Assembly: GCF_018403265.1 (NCBI RefSeq)
Contig: NZ_BOSI01000002.1
Location: forward strand, 310,001 to 374,000
Direction of reading: 5' to 3'
From: Paenibacillus sp. J31TS4
GTDB lineage: Bacteria > Bacillota > Bacilli > Paenibacillales > NBRC-103111
DNA length: 64,000 nt
Shown here: piece after piece, positions 24,951 to 32,544 of the stretch
How the letters are laid out: every line of letters starts with the position of its first letter
Position numbering within the stretch: position 1 is the stretch's first letter
Notes under the pieces: generated by a model
What the model was told of the DNA's origin: nothing
Database searches by the model: none
The model's input: only the letters and a program-made list of their open reading frames with translations
Position numbers and translations under genes: made by a program

Positions 24951-27521
24951 ATGATAAGAAAATCAAGATTAGTACGATCATTATTAGTAAGTCTAGCTGT
25001 ATTCCTTATTTTGGGGGCATTTGCACAAGTAGATAGTAAGAAGGCCTCCGCAAGTGGTGATGTCTATTCACCCAATAGAGCATTTGCACAAGTGGATAGT
25101 ACGAAGGTTTCCGTGAGTGATCAAGTCTATTCACCCGACAAAAGCGCGAAGGCAGCAGCAACAGCCCCTGAAGGGTATATGGAGGTGGATTGGGAACCAA
25201 CGCCTAACGCCTATTGGCAATCTACAAGTCCATTAGGTGCACAGTTAGTAACACCAGAAAATAGTACGGCAACCAATCACAAATACTTTATTGCATCAAA
25301 GCTATTTTCGAGGGAAGATCTTCCTCTTGGAAGTATTATTGAGATAGATCCCGGCTATCAATATAGACCAGATGGATGGATATCCATAAACCCGCCTCAA
25401 GCAGGATCAACTAGGCCAGGCAATGTGACAAAGGAAAAAGTAGTGGTCGACAAAAATTGGTGGGGCGATTATCAGTATCGTGGATTTAATATTGCAGTTG
25501 TAGGCGGTACCACAGATATTAGACAAATTTGGCAGGAAATTGTCCCCCACTTTAGAATCTATGTACCTTCAGATGGTGAAAGCAATGATGGCGGGGACCA
25601 TAATGATGGGAAACCCGCATTTAAACTTCTAGCGATTGGAAATAGCTTTAGTGAAGACGCATTCACGTATTTACAATCAATGGCGAAAGCGGATGGAGTA
25701 GATATCAAGGTTGGTATTCTGTACATAGGCGGCTCGGCGCTGAGTGAGCACTGGATGAATGCTTCACAGAACAGAGCAGCATACTCCTATATGGAATATA
25801 AGGATGGGGTAAAACATACTTCCGATGGAGCTACAATTGACCGTATACTAAAAAGCGATGATTGGGACTATGTTTCGTTGCAGCAAGCTAGTCACTTCAG
25901 TGGTATTCCTTCAACCTATGATCCCTATTTACAGAATCTCGAGAATTACGTCAAAACTAGAGTTCCAAATGCAGAAATGCTTGTTCATCAAACATGGGCA
26001 TATGAAAAGGGAAGTAGTCACTATGGCTTTATCCGTTTTCAAGGAGACCCTGACGTAATGTTTAACCAAGTATCAGAAGCTTACAAACTTGCCGCTAAAA
26101 AACTAGGAAATGTGAAGGTGATCCCCAGTGGACTAGCGATGCAAAATGCAAGAACTAATGAGCTTTTTGACCCAATAAAAGGTGGAAAAAGCCTTTTCCG
26201 AGACGGTTATCATGCAAACTATATCCATGGCAGGTATCTACTTGCTGCTGTTTGGTATGAAGCATTAACAGCTAACAGCATTTCTGAAAACAGATTCAGA
26301 CCGGCTGGGATATCTGACGAAGAATTGGCTGTATTAAAGCAGGAAGCTCATAAGGCTGTTGTTGATTATACATCCGAACCAGCCGACTTAGATTTAAAGG
26401 ATGACTTAAATGGTTTATTGTGGTACGAAGGTGAAGATTATTATGAAAAACGTCCACCCAATGAGGAACCGGTCGCTATTTTAATGTCGGGCGAGAGGTT
26501 CGATATTCGAGTAGATGACCTCAAGCTGTTTGGAAATGGTAGCTATGAAATCGGTGTGTTAGCTGCCGGCTCAAGAACCACATATGAAATCGAGTTAAAT
26601 GGTAAGTCCGTTGGAACGCTAAAACGGGATGCAAGTGGATCTGCGATGAGCGATGTAACCATGACTTTCTTAAATGATCAAGAAGTTACCTTAAAAAAAG
26701 GAGATATAATTACTATCATTGCTCCCGAGGAGGATGACAAACAGGTCGTCGTCGATGAACATTGGTGGGGCGATTATCAGTATCGCGGGTTTAATATTGC
26801 AGTAGAAGGCAACACCCAAGATATTAGAGAAATTTGGCAGGATGTTGCATCCCACTTTAGAATCTATGTACCTTCAGAAAGGGACAATCATGCACTTATT
26901 GAGATGGATTGGGAACCAACGCCCAACGCCTATTGGCAATCCACAAGTCCATTAGGTGCGCAGTTAATAACCCCAGAAAATAGTACGGCAACCAATCACA
27001 AATACTTTATTGCATCAAAGCTATTTTCGAGGGAAGATCTTCCTTTTGGTAGTATTATTGAGATAGATCCCGGCTATCAATATAGACCAGATGGATGGAT
27101 ATCCATAAACCCGCCAAAAGCAGGGCCAACTAGGCCTGGGAATGTGACATCTGGATCTGGTGGATCTGGTTGGGTAGATGCTGTTGTATTAAAAAATAGA
27201 TCACTTGGTGATCCTGATCCAACTGAACCAGGAGAGCAACCAGGAGGAGAACAACCAGGTCTTAAATCGGTGTATCAGCTCATCGATCGATTTATCTTAA
27301 ACGAGGAGCTTTCACCCGCATTGGCGACAATGGTCAGGAATGATATCCGGCAAGCTGAGAGGCATCTGGAGGCAGGTCGCATATCGCAGTATGTCAAGAT
27401 GCTGGAGGATTCATTAAAGCATTTGGACCTAAACGGCCACGGACAGCATTCCGTTTCAGAACGTGCCTTTGAAGCTTTGACGAGGGATATCCGTACTCTC
27501 ATCAGCATGCATAAGAATTAG
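24951..27521 (+). CDS. Secreted mosaic protein with DUF4886 (SGNH-like) core and mirrored duplicated modules
   Basis: 856 residues. Signal peptide about 1-27, then a short tandem repeat (AFAQVDS...VYSP, twice, about 24-62). Module A (about 78-160) and module B (about 164-207) are followed by a DUF4886 domain (about 224-470) with the SGNH-like Ser in LLAIGNSFSEDAF. A beta-rich segment (about 480-590) comes next, then B' (599-643) and A' (651-733), nearly identical to the first copies but in reverse order. A helical tail (about 773-856; LIDRFILNEELSP, then AERHLEAGR) resembles the FIMAH module. It is probably a cell-surface esterase or carbohydrate-acting protein; activity is unproven. The gene is clearly AT-richer than its surroundings, which suggests transfer. 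Confidence 0.8.
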   Translation: MIRKSRLVRSLLVSLAVFLILGAFAQVDSKKASASGDVYSPNRAFAQVDSTKVSVSDQVYSPDKSAKAAATAPEGYMEVDWEPTPNAYWQSTSPLGAQLVTPENSTATNHKYFIASKLFSREDLPLGSIIEIDPGYQYRPDGWISINPPQAGSTRPGNVTKEKVVVDKNWWGDYQYRGFNIAVVGGTTDIRQIWQEIVPHFRIYVPSDGESNDGGDHNDGKPAFKLLAIGNSFSEDAFTYLQSMAKADGVDIKVGILYIGGSALSEHWMNASQNRAAYSYMEYKDGVKHTSDGATIDRILKSDDWDYVSLQQASHFSGIPSTYDPYLQNLENYVKTRVPNAEMLVHQTWAYEKGSSHYGFIRFQGDPDVMFNQVSEAYKLAAKKLGNVKVIPSGLAMQNARTNELFDPIKGGKSLFRDGYHANYIHGRYLLAAVWYEALTANSISENRFRPAGISDEELAVLKQEAHKAVVDYTSEPADLDLKDDLNGLLWYEGEDYYEKRPPNEEPVAILMSGERFDIRVDDLKLFGNGSYEIGVLAAGSRTTYEIELNGKSVGTLKRDASGSAMSDVTMTFLNDQEVTLKKGDIITIIAPEEDDKQVVVDEHWWGDYQYRGFNIAVEGNTQDIREIWQDVASHFRIYVPSERDNHALIEMDWEPTPNAYWQSTSPLGAQLITPENSTATNHKYFIASKLFSREDLPFGSIIEIDPGYQYRPDGWISINPPKAGPTRPGNVTSGSGGSGWVDAVVLKNRSLGDPDPTEPGEQPGGEQPGLKSVYQLIDRFILNEELSPALATMVRNDIRQAERHLEAGRISQYVKMLEDSLKHLDLNGHGQHSVSERAFEALTRDIRTLISMHKN
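25182..25430 (+). repeat. Module A, partner of 26901-27149
   Basis: 249-base segment repeated almost unchanged as A' at 26901-27149. Most differences are third-position or single substitutions. It encodes a Trp/Tyr-rich domain (EVDWEPTPNAYWQSTSPLGA). Confidence 0.92.
25440..25573 (+). repeat. Module B, partner of 26745-26878
   Basis: 134-base segment repeated as B' at 26745-26878. It encodes NWWGDYQYRGFNIAV or HWWGDYQYRGFNIAV followed by HFRIYVPS. Confidence 0.92.
26745..26878 (+). repeat. Module B', second copy
   Basis: Second copy of 25440-25573; here it comes before A' instead of after it. Confidence 0.92.
26901..27149 (+). repeat. Module A', second copy
   Basis: Second copy of 25182-25430, followed by a Gly/Ser linker. 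Confidence 0.92.
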
Positions 27522-27758
27522 CGCCGGAACGTTTTTTCGTATGCTAAAATAGGAAATACATTAGAGCCATTCATCTTCAAGCTACTAGTGGACAAGTTCG
27601 CTGATCGTGCCAACATTTCTCCATGGGCATTAGAAGCTATTTCTGCAGCAGCAAATGCAGGAATCATTACTGGCTATCCCGATAACACCTTTAACCCTCA
27701 GGGAAATGCTACTAGAGCAGAGGCTGCAAAGGTGATTGTGAGAGCTTTAGTAAAATAA
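27522..27758 (+). pseudogene. Orphan S-layer homology (SLH) segment, in frame after a TAG stop
   Basis: The 78 codons after the TAG of the mosaic protein stay open in the same frame and end at TAA 27756-27758. The last ~54 residues (FADRANISPWALEAISAAAN, then GIITGYPDNTFNP) are a recognisable SLH domain, normally a cell-wall anchor. There is no start codon or RBS. It could be a remnant of an SLH protein joined by recombination, or the lost C-terminus of the upstream gene. Confidence 0.8.
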
Positions 27759-27767
27759 AATCAAAGC

Positions 27768-27820
27768 AGAAGTCCTAGGACCCTTACTTTAAAGGAGTCC
27801 TGGGTCTTCTTTTTTTAAAA
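27768..27820 (+). terminator. Imperfect terminator after the SLH remnant
   Basis: AGAAGTCCTAGGACCC pairs imperfectly with GAGTCCTGGGTCTTCT and is followed by T7. The stem has a few mismatches. Confidence 0.7.
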
Positions 27821-27941
27821 AGAAAGTTATCACTTAGAACAGGCTGATTAGATAATCGCACGGGCAGGCCCCTGCTCATCTGCTATAATGGACGAAGACG
27901 TTTGGCCGGCCAAGAGCCGGCCGGAGAAGGGGGGACCTGTC

Positions 27942-28271
27942 ATGGAACGCCGACTGGTCAAGGGAGCGGTGTACGGCTTCCTCATCGGCCTGTTTCTGGC
28001 CGTGCTGTATGTGGACGACAGCGTGCAGGTGGTGGGCAGCGGGGGAGGCTGGACCTCGATCCAGCTGAGCAGCCGCTCCTACCTGATTGCGCTCCTCAAG
28101 CCTGCGATCCGGCTGTCGCTCGTCACGGTAGGCGTGCTGCTCGCGTCGGAATGGTATGCTAGGCGGAGCGGGCGCCTTACTTCGTTTCTGGGCGATTTTG
28201 CCTTTGCCTTCGCAGCGGTCCTGCTGCTGTCCGTTGTGATCCTTCCGCTCCTCTTTGGGTTGTTCGCTTAG
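27942..28271 (+). CDS. Small membrane protein, family not recognised
   Basis: 109 residues with three probable membrane helices (about 6-22, 42-65 and 78-105). It starts MERRLVKGAVYGFLIGLFLA and has a polar stretch VVGSGGGWTSIQLSS between the first two helices. The ATG at 27942 is supported by GAAGGGGGGA. Composition returns to GC-rich here. No catalytic motif is visible, and I do not assign a function. Confidence 0.72.
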   Translation: MERRLVKGAVYGFLIGLFLAVLYVDDSVQVVGSGGGWTSIQLSSRSYLIALLKPAIRLSLVTVGVLLASEWYARRSGRLTSFLGDFAFAFAAVLLLSVVILPLLFGLFA

Positions 28272-28372
28272 ACGGCAGCTGCATCCCGGGCGAATAGGGT
28301 TCTCTCCCCATTGGGCATACCAATGCAGAGAGAGACGGCTGCTGTCAGCCGTGATTCAAAGGAGGAGCGAAT

Positions 28373-28726
28373 GTGAACGAACAGACGCAGATGAACGCTA
28401 AGACGACGGCCTATAAAGAGGGCATGGGCCACCTGGCCGATCGAGCACCCGAGCTGGCGGAGGCCTATCACGCCTTCACGGGAGCCTGCTTTGCGGAGGG
28501 CAAGCTGGGAGCGAAGGAAAAGCAGCTGATCGCTCTTGGCATCAGCTTGTTCAGCAACAATGAGGTGTGCACCTTCATGCACGTTCAGGAGGCGCTCTCC
28601 CAGGGGGCTTCACCGGACGAGGTGATGGAGACCGTTGCGGTGGCGGCTGCCCTCGGCGGCGGCCATGCTATGTCGCAGGGCGTGACGCGCGTGCAGCAAG
28701 CGCTCGGCGCGGCTCCGCTGCATTAA
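28373..28726 (+). CDS. Carboxymuconolactone decarboxylase / AhpD-like family protein with one active-site Cys
   Basis: 117-residue all-helical protein of the CMD family (KEKQLIALGISLFSNNEV, then EALSQGASPDEVMETV, GGGHAMSQGV). AhpD-type members use CxxC plus a His three residues later for disulfide chemistry; here only the second Cys and the His remain (NNEVCTFMH), so thiol-disulfide exchange of the AhpD kind is unlikely without another thiol. Start GTG 28373 follows AAAGGAGGAG; an overlapping ATG at 28371 runs straight into TGA. Role unknown. Confidence 0.85.
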   Translation: MNEQTQMNAKTTAYKEGMGHLADRAPELAEAYHAFTGACFAEGKLGAKEKQLIALGISLFSNNEVCTFMHVQEALSQGASPDEVMETVAVAAALGGGHAMSQGVTRVQQALGAAPLH

Positions 28727-28837
28727 CGGACGGCGTCTCCGGACTCCGTTAGTGCCATGTGCCTGAAGTTCTTTTTCGCAGCCAAAAACTTACAATGTTA
28801 GGGCTATAGGCCGGGGCAGGCTGAAGCCCACCGACGC

Positions 28838-28869
28838 ATTCCGATCCTCGCGTGAGGGTCGGAATTTTT
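28838..28869 (+). terminator. Intrinsic terminator upstream of the ROK gene
   Basis: ATTCCGATCCTC (28838-28849), loop GCGT, GAGGGTCGGAAT (28854-28865), then T5. It isolates the ROK operon from upstream transcription. Confidence 0.88.
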
Positions 28870-28883
28870 CTTGTGAAGAGGTG

Positions 28884-28912
28884 TTGACAGGAAGAAAGCG
28901 GATTCATATACT
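28884..28912 (+). promoter_or_regulatory. Sigma-A promoter of the ROK operon
   Basis: TTGACA (28884-28889), 17-base spacer, TATACT (28907-28912). This is near-consensus and the clearest promoter in the window. Confidence 0.85.
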
Positions 28913-28929
28913 TTATAATAAATAGTTTG

Positions 28930-28946
28930 TTAGTCATTTTAACTAA
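28930..28946 (+). promoter_or_regulatory. Palindromic operator candidate for the ROK regulator
   Basis: TTAGT, seven bases, ACTAA, just downstream of the -10 box. XylR/NagC-type ROK repressors bind TTAGT...ACTAA-like palindromes, so autoregulation is likely. Confidence 0.65.
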
Positions 28947-28966
28947 GTAAGGTGGTGGAAGCATTC

Positions 28967-30148
28967 GTGATCAGTAGGGGGAGAACCGGCAACACCAAGT
29001 TCGTGAAGCAGATGAACCGGGAAGGCATCTTGTACCAGCTGCGGAAGGAGCCCCGCTTGTCACGAGCAGAATTGGCGGCAAGAACCCGGCTCAGCCGGCC
29101 CTGCGTCTCCTCGCTCGTCGAGGAGATGATTCAGGAAGGACTCATTCAAGAGGTAGGTACAGGGGTATCGAAGGGGGGCCGCAAGCCGATCCTGCTCGAG
29201 TACAACGTGCAGGCGTACGCGGTCGTCGGGGCCGTCTTCGAGGGCAGCGAGCTGGAGATGGCGGTCGCCGACATGAAGGGCGAGCTCCTCGCGCAGGAGC
29301 ATACCCGGCTCACCCAGCCCGTCGACGGCGAATCGGCGCTGCGGGCGCTCGAGACGACCCTCGCCCGGCTGCTCGCTGCAAGCGGCGTCGACCGCGGCCG
29401 GGTGACCGGTATCGGCGTCGGCCTGCCGGGGATTACGCAGCGCCGCAGCGGCACCGTCAGCTATGCACCGAGTACGGGCTGGATGGATCTTCCGGTCGGG
29501 AAGGAGATCGAGGAACGGCTCGGCCTGCCCGTCGTGCTCGACAACGACGTCAACATGATGACGCTCGGCGAGTTTTTCGGCGGGGCGGGGGCGGGCGTCT
29601 CCAGTCTGGTGTATATGTATGTAGGAACCGGGATCGGGGCCGGCATCATCATCGACAAGCAGCTGTATCGCGGCAGCAAGGAGGCGGCCGGCGAGATCGG
29701 CTACATGCGGATCGGAGAAGCGCCGGGCCGCCGCAAGGAAGAGTTCGGCGTCTTCGAGAAGAACTTCTCGGTTCCCGGCATCCAGCACAAGGCGAAGTTG
29801 CTCGGCCTCACTGTCGATCCCGGCATCAGCGTCCTGGAGCAGCTGCTCGCGCTCGAGGCCGGCGGCAGCGGGAAGGCCGGTGCTCTCCTCGACGAAGTGT
29901 ACCGCAGCTGGGCTTCCGGCATCGCCAACACCGTCAGTGTGCTGGATCCGGAAATGCTCATTCTGAGCGGCGAGATGGTTCATCTGGATGAGAACGGTCT
30001 CAGCCGGATCCGTGAGCTGCTGTCCGAGTGGGTGCCGGTGCTGCCAGAGATCCGGCAGGCAGCGCTGCGCGAGAGGGCGGGGATGCTCGGCGCCGTACAC
30101 AGCGTATTGGAAGCGTACCCATCCGCGATACCCGGCAGCATGTCCTGA
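28967..30148 (+). CDS. ROK family transcriptional regulator (NagC/XylR type)
   Basis: 393 residues: a winged HTH (about 20-68; LSRAELAARTRLSRPCVSSL) and a ROK sugar-binding domain (about 80-385) with GIGVGLPG, the Asp in VVLDNDVN and the phosphate loop YVGTGIGAGIII. The zinc-binding CxCGxxGC motif usual after GEIGH is missing; the sequence reads GEIGYMRIGEAPGRRKEEFG with no cysteine. I prefer GTG 28967, spaced from AAGGTGGTGG, over GTG 28952. The effector is presumably a sugar or sugar phosphate from the pathway encoded downstream. Confidence 0.92.
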   Translation: MISRGRTGNTKFVKQMNREGILYQLRKEPRLSRAELAARTRLSRPCVSSLVEEMIQEGLIQEVGTGVSKGGRKPILLEYNVQAYAVVGAVFEGSELEMAVADMKGELLAQEHTRLTQPVDGESALRALETTLARLLAASGVDRGRVTGIGVGLPGITQRRSGTVSYAPSTGWMDLPVGKEIEERLGLPVVLDNDVNMMTLGEFFGGAGAGVSSLVYMYVGTGIGAGIIIDKQLYRGSKEAAGEIGYMRIGEAPGRRKEEFGVFEKNFSVPGIQHKAKLLGLTVDPGISVLEQLLALEAGGSGKAGALLDEVYRSWASGIANTVSVLDPEMLILSGEMVHLDENGLSRIRELLSEWVPVLPEIRQAALRERAGMLGAVHSVLEAYPSAIPGSMS

Positions 30149-30188
30149 CAGCAGGCAATTACTATAGGTATAGGGGGAATACGAAACG

Positions 30189-31274
30189 ATGAATATGAAA
30201 TGGACGAAGTGGACCAGTTTGTCGCTCATCGCCGCCATGACCGTCGGCCTGACGGCGTGCGGAGGTGGAGACGATAGCAAGCCTGCCGCATCCGGCGGAG
30301 ACGGAGGCAGCAAATCCGGCTCGCAGAAGCTGGTTATCTACACGGCTCGCGACAAGAACGTCGTCGATCAGATCCTTCCGAAGTTCAAAGAGAAGAACCC
30401 AGGCATCGAGGTCGAAGTGATGACGATGGGCGCCCAGCAGATCATGGAGCGGGTACGCGGCGAGAAGGCCAATCCGCAGGCCGACTTCTGGTGGGGCGGC
30501 ACGCAGTCTTCCTTCATTACGGCGGCCAACGAAGGGCTGCTAGAAGCGTATAAGCCGAGCTTTGCGGCCAGCGTGCCGGCGGAGTACAAGGATGCCCAGG
30601 ACCGCTGGTACGGCGAGATGCTGCTGCCGGAGGTCATCATGTACAACTCGCAGGCGATCAAGAAAGAGGATGCGCCTAAGGATTGGGACGACCTGCTTGA
30701 TCCGAAATGGAAAGACAAGATTCTGATCCGCGGCGTCCTCGCTTCCGGCACGATGAGAACGATCTACGACGCGATGATCTACCGGCAAGACCCGGCCAAC
30801 CCGCAGAAGGGCTACGACTGGCTGAAGAAGCTGGATGCGAATACGAAGGAATATACCCAGGATCCGACTCAGCTGTACCTCAAGATGGCCCGTCAGGAAG
30901 GGACGCTGTCGCTGTGGAACCTGCAGGATATCCTGATTCAGAAAGAATTGCAGAAGCAGCCGTTCGACTACATCTACCCGGCCAGCGGTGCGCCGATCCT
31001 CGTGGACGGTGTAGGCATCGTCAAGGGCGCCAAAAATATGGACGCCGCCAAAAAGTTCTATGAGTTCCTCTTCGACAAGGACCAGCTGAAGGAAAAGGCC
31101 GAGAAGCTGTTCCAGATTCCGACCCGGACCGACGTCGACAAGAACCAGTTCCCGGATTGGTACAAAAATCTGGATACGAAGTCTCTGAAGCTCGACTGGA
31201 TGGTGCTTGCGGAGAAGGAGAAGGAATGGATGCAGTACTGGGATGAGAATATCAAAGGCAAAGGCAAGAAGTAA
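30189..31274 (+). CDS. ABC transporter substrate-binding lipoprotein (iron/AEP/thiamine-type, family 1)
   Basis: 361 residues. A lipobox (LTAC, Cys near 21) marks a lipoprotein, followed by a Gly/Ser linker. The mature part starts LVIYTARDKNVVDQILPKF and has the fold of FbpA/FutA/PhnS-type binding proteins. The tyrosine set of true ferric-ion proteins is not clear, so the ligand need not be iron. The gene is first in the transporter string; an 8-bp hairpin after it (31286-31305) could keep its mRNA more abundant than the rest. Confidence 0.88.
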   Translation: MNMKWTKWTSLSLIAAMTVGLTACGGGDDSKPAASGGDGGSKSGSQKLVIYTARDKNVVDQILPKFKEKNPGIEVEVMTMGAQQIMERVRGEKANPQADFWWGGTQSSFITAANEGLLEAYKPSFAASVPAEYKDAQDRWYGEMLLPEVIMYNSQAIKKEDAPKDWDDLLDPKWKDKILIRGVLASGTMRTIYDAMIYRQDPANPQKGYDWLKKLDANTKEYTQDPTQLYLKMARQEGTLSLWNLQDILIQKELQKQPFDYIYPASGAPILVDGVGIVKGAKNMDAAKKFYEFLFDKDQLKEKAEKLFQIPTRTDVDKNQFPDWYKNLDTKSLKLDWMVLAEKEKEWMQYWDENIKGKGKK

Positions 31275-31285
31275 CGCTTGAAGCG

Positions 31286-31305
31286 AGGCGGGGGCAACCC
31301 CGCCT
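31286..31305 (+). other. Intra-operon stem-loop after the binding-protein gene
   Basis: AGGCGGGG, loop GCAA, CCCCGCCT: a GNRA-capped stem without U-tract, of the kind that protects the upstream mRNA 3' end. Confidence 0.6.
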
Positions 31306-31444
31306 GGCCATGTGGAGCGGAGCGGACCGGCGCGCGGCGCCGGCTCCGTACGGCTCCGGTTTCACGGCAGGCCGAAACGGGCAGTCCGGCTTAAGACGAA
31401 GCAAGCATCTTCGCAAAGTGCAAAAAAAACAAGGGGGACTGGAT

Positions 31445-32527
31445 ATGATAGAAGTCACGCTGGATCGGGTGAGCAAGCAGTTCGGCGGGGCCAAGGGCGT
31501 CGAAAACGTGGACATCCGCATCAAGCCGGGCGAATTTTTTACGTTCCTCGGGCCAAGCGGCTGCGGCAAGACGACGACCCTCCGCATGATCGCCGGATTC
31601 TATTACCCGAGCGATGGACGCATCCTGTTCGGAGACCGCGACGTGACCAACATGCCGCCGAACAAACGCAATACCGGAATGGTGTTTCAGAACTACGCCT
31701 TGTTTCCTCACATGACCGTCTTCGAGAATATTGCTTTCGGTCTCCAAGTCCGCAAAAAAAGCAAGGCGGAGATTCGGGATAAGGTGACGCGCGCCCAAAA
31801 GCTCGTGCATCTGGACGGCTACGGCGACCGCCGCATCGACCAGCTGTCGGGCGGTCAGCAGCAGAGGGTAGCGCTGGCGCGCGCCTTGGTGATCGAACCG
31901 AATATTCTCCTGCTCGACGAGCCGCTCTCGAACCTCGACGCTAAGCTGCGCGAGGAAACGCGCCAGGAGATCAAGAGGCTGCAGCTGGAGCTTGGCATCA
32001 CGACCATCTATGTTACGCACGACCAATCCGAAGCGATGTCGATGTCCGACCGGATCATGGTCATGAAGGACGGCGTCGTGCAGCAGATCGGCACGCCGCA
32101 CGACATCTACAACCGGCCGGTTAACCAGTTCGTCGCGTCGTTTATCGGCGAGTCGAATCTATGGGAGGGCACGGTCGAACAGGCGGGCGGCGACGAGATC
32201 CGCGTCCGTCTGACCCCGGACTTGGTGCTGACCGGCCTGGCGGTCAACGCCTCGCCGGAGTGCCGGCTCGCGGCAGGGCAAAAGGTGACCCTGTCGGTCC
32301 GGCCGGAGGCGATTCACGAAGCGGGCGCCGCCGAGCAGGGAGGCGAGAACGCCATAACGGCCAAGGTAGTGCTGTCGGAGTTCACCGGCGTCAGCATGAA
32401 CTATATCGCACAGACAGGTCCTCTTGCCGTGAAAGCGATGTTCGTCGGCCAGGGACACCGGATGAGGGAGAGAGATGAGACCATCCGCTTCATCGTGCCG
32501 CGGGAGAGCATCTATTTTGTAGGATAA
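31445..32527 (+). CDS. ABC transporter ATP-binding protein (PotA/FbpC type)
   Basis: 360 residues. Walker A GPSGCGKTT near 37-45, Q-loop VFQNYALFP, signature LSGGQQQR near 135-142, Walker B ILLLDEP, switch His in THDQSEA, and a C-terminal TOBE domain (about 240-358). It energises the importer made with the flanking genes. The start is ATG 31445 after AAGGGGGA; an open frame extends upstream through the hairpin but without family sequence. Confidence 0.95.
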   Translation: MIEVTLDRVSKQFGGAKGVENVDIRIKPGEFFTFLGPSGCGKTTTLRMIAGFYYPSDGRILFGDRDVTNMPPNKRNTGMVFQNYALFPHMTVFENIAFGLQVRKKSKAEIRDKVTRAQKLVHLDGYGDRRIDQLSGGQQQRVALARALVIEPNILLLDEPLSNLDAKLREETRQEIKRLQLELGITTIYVTHDQSEAMSMSDRIMVMKDGVVQQIGTPHDIYNRPVNQFVASFIGESNLWEGTVEQAGGDEIRVRLTPDLVLTGLAVNASPECRLAAGQKVTLSVRPEAIHEAGAAEQGGENAITAKVVLSEFTGVSMNYIAQTGPLAVKAMFVGQGHRMRERDETIRFIVPRESIYFVG

Positions 32528-32544
32528 GGAGGCGAACCAAGCCG

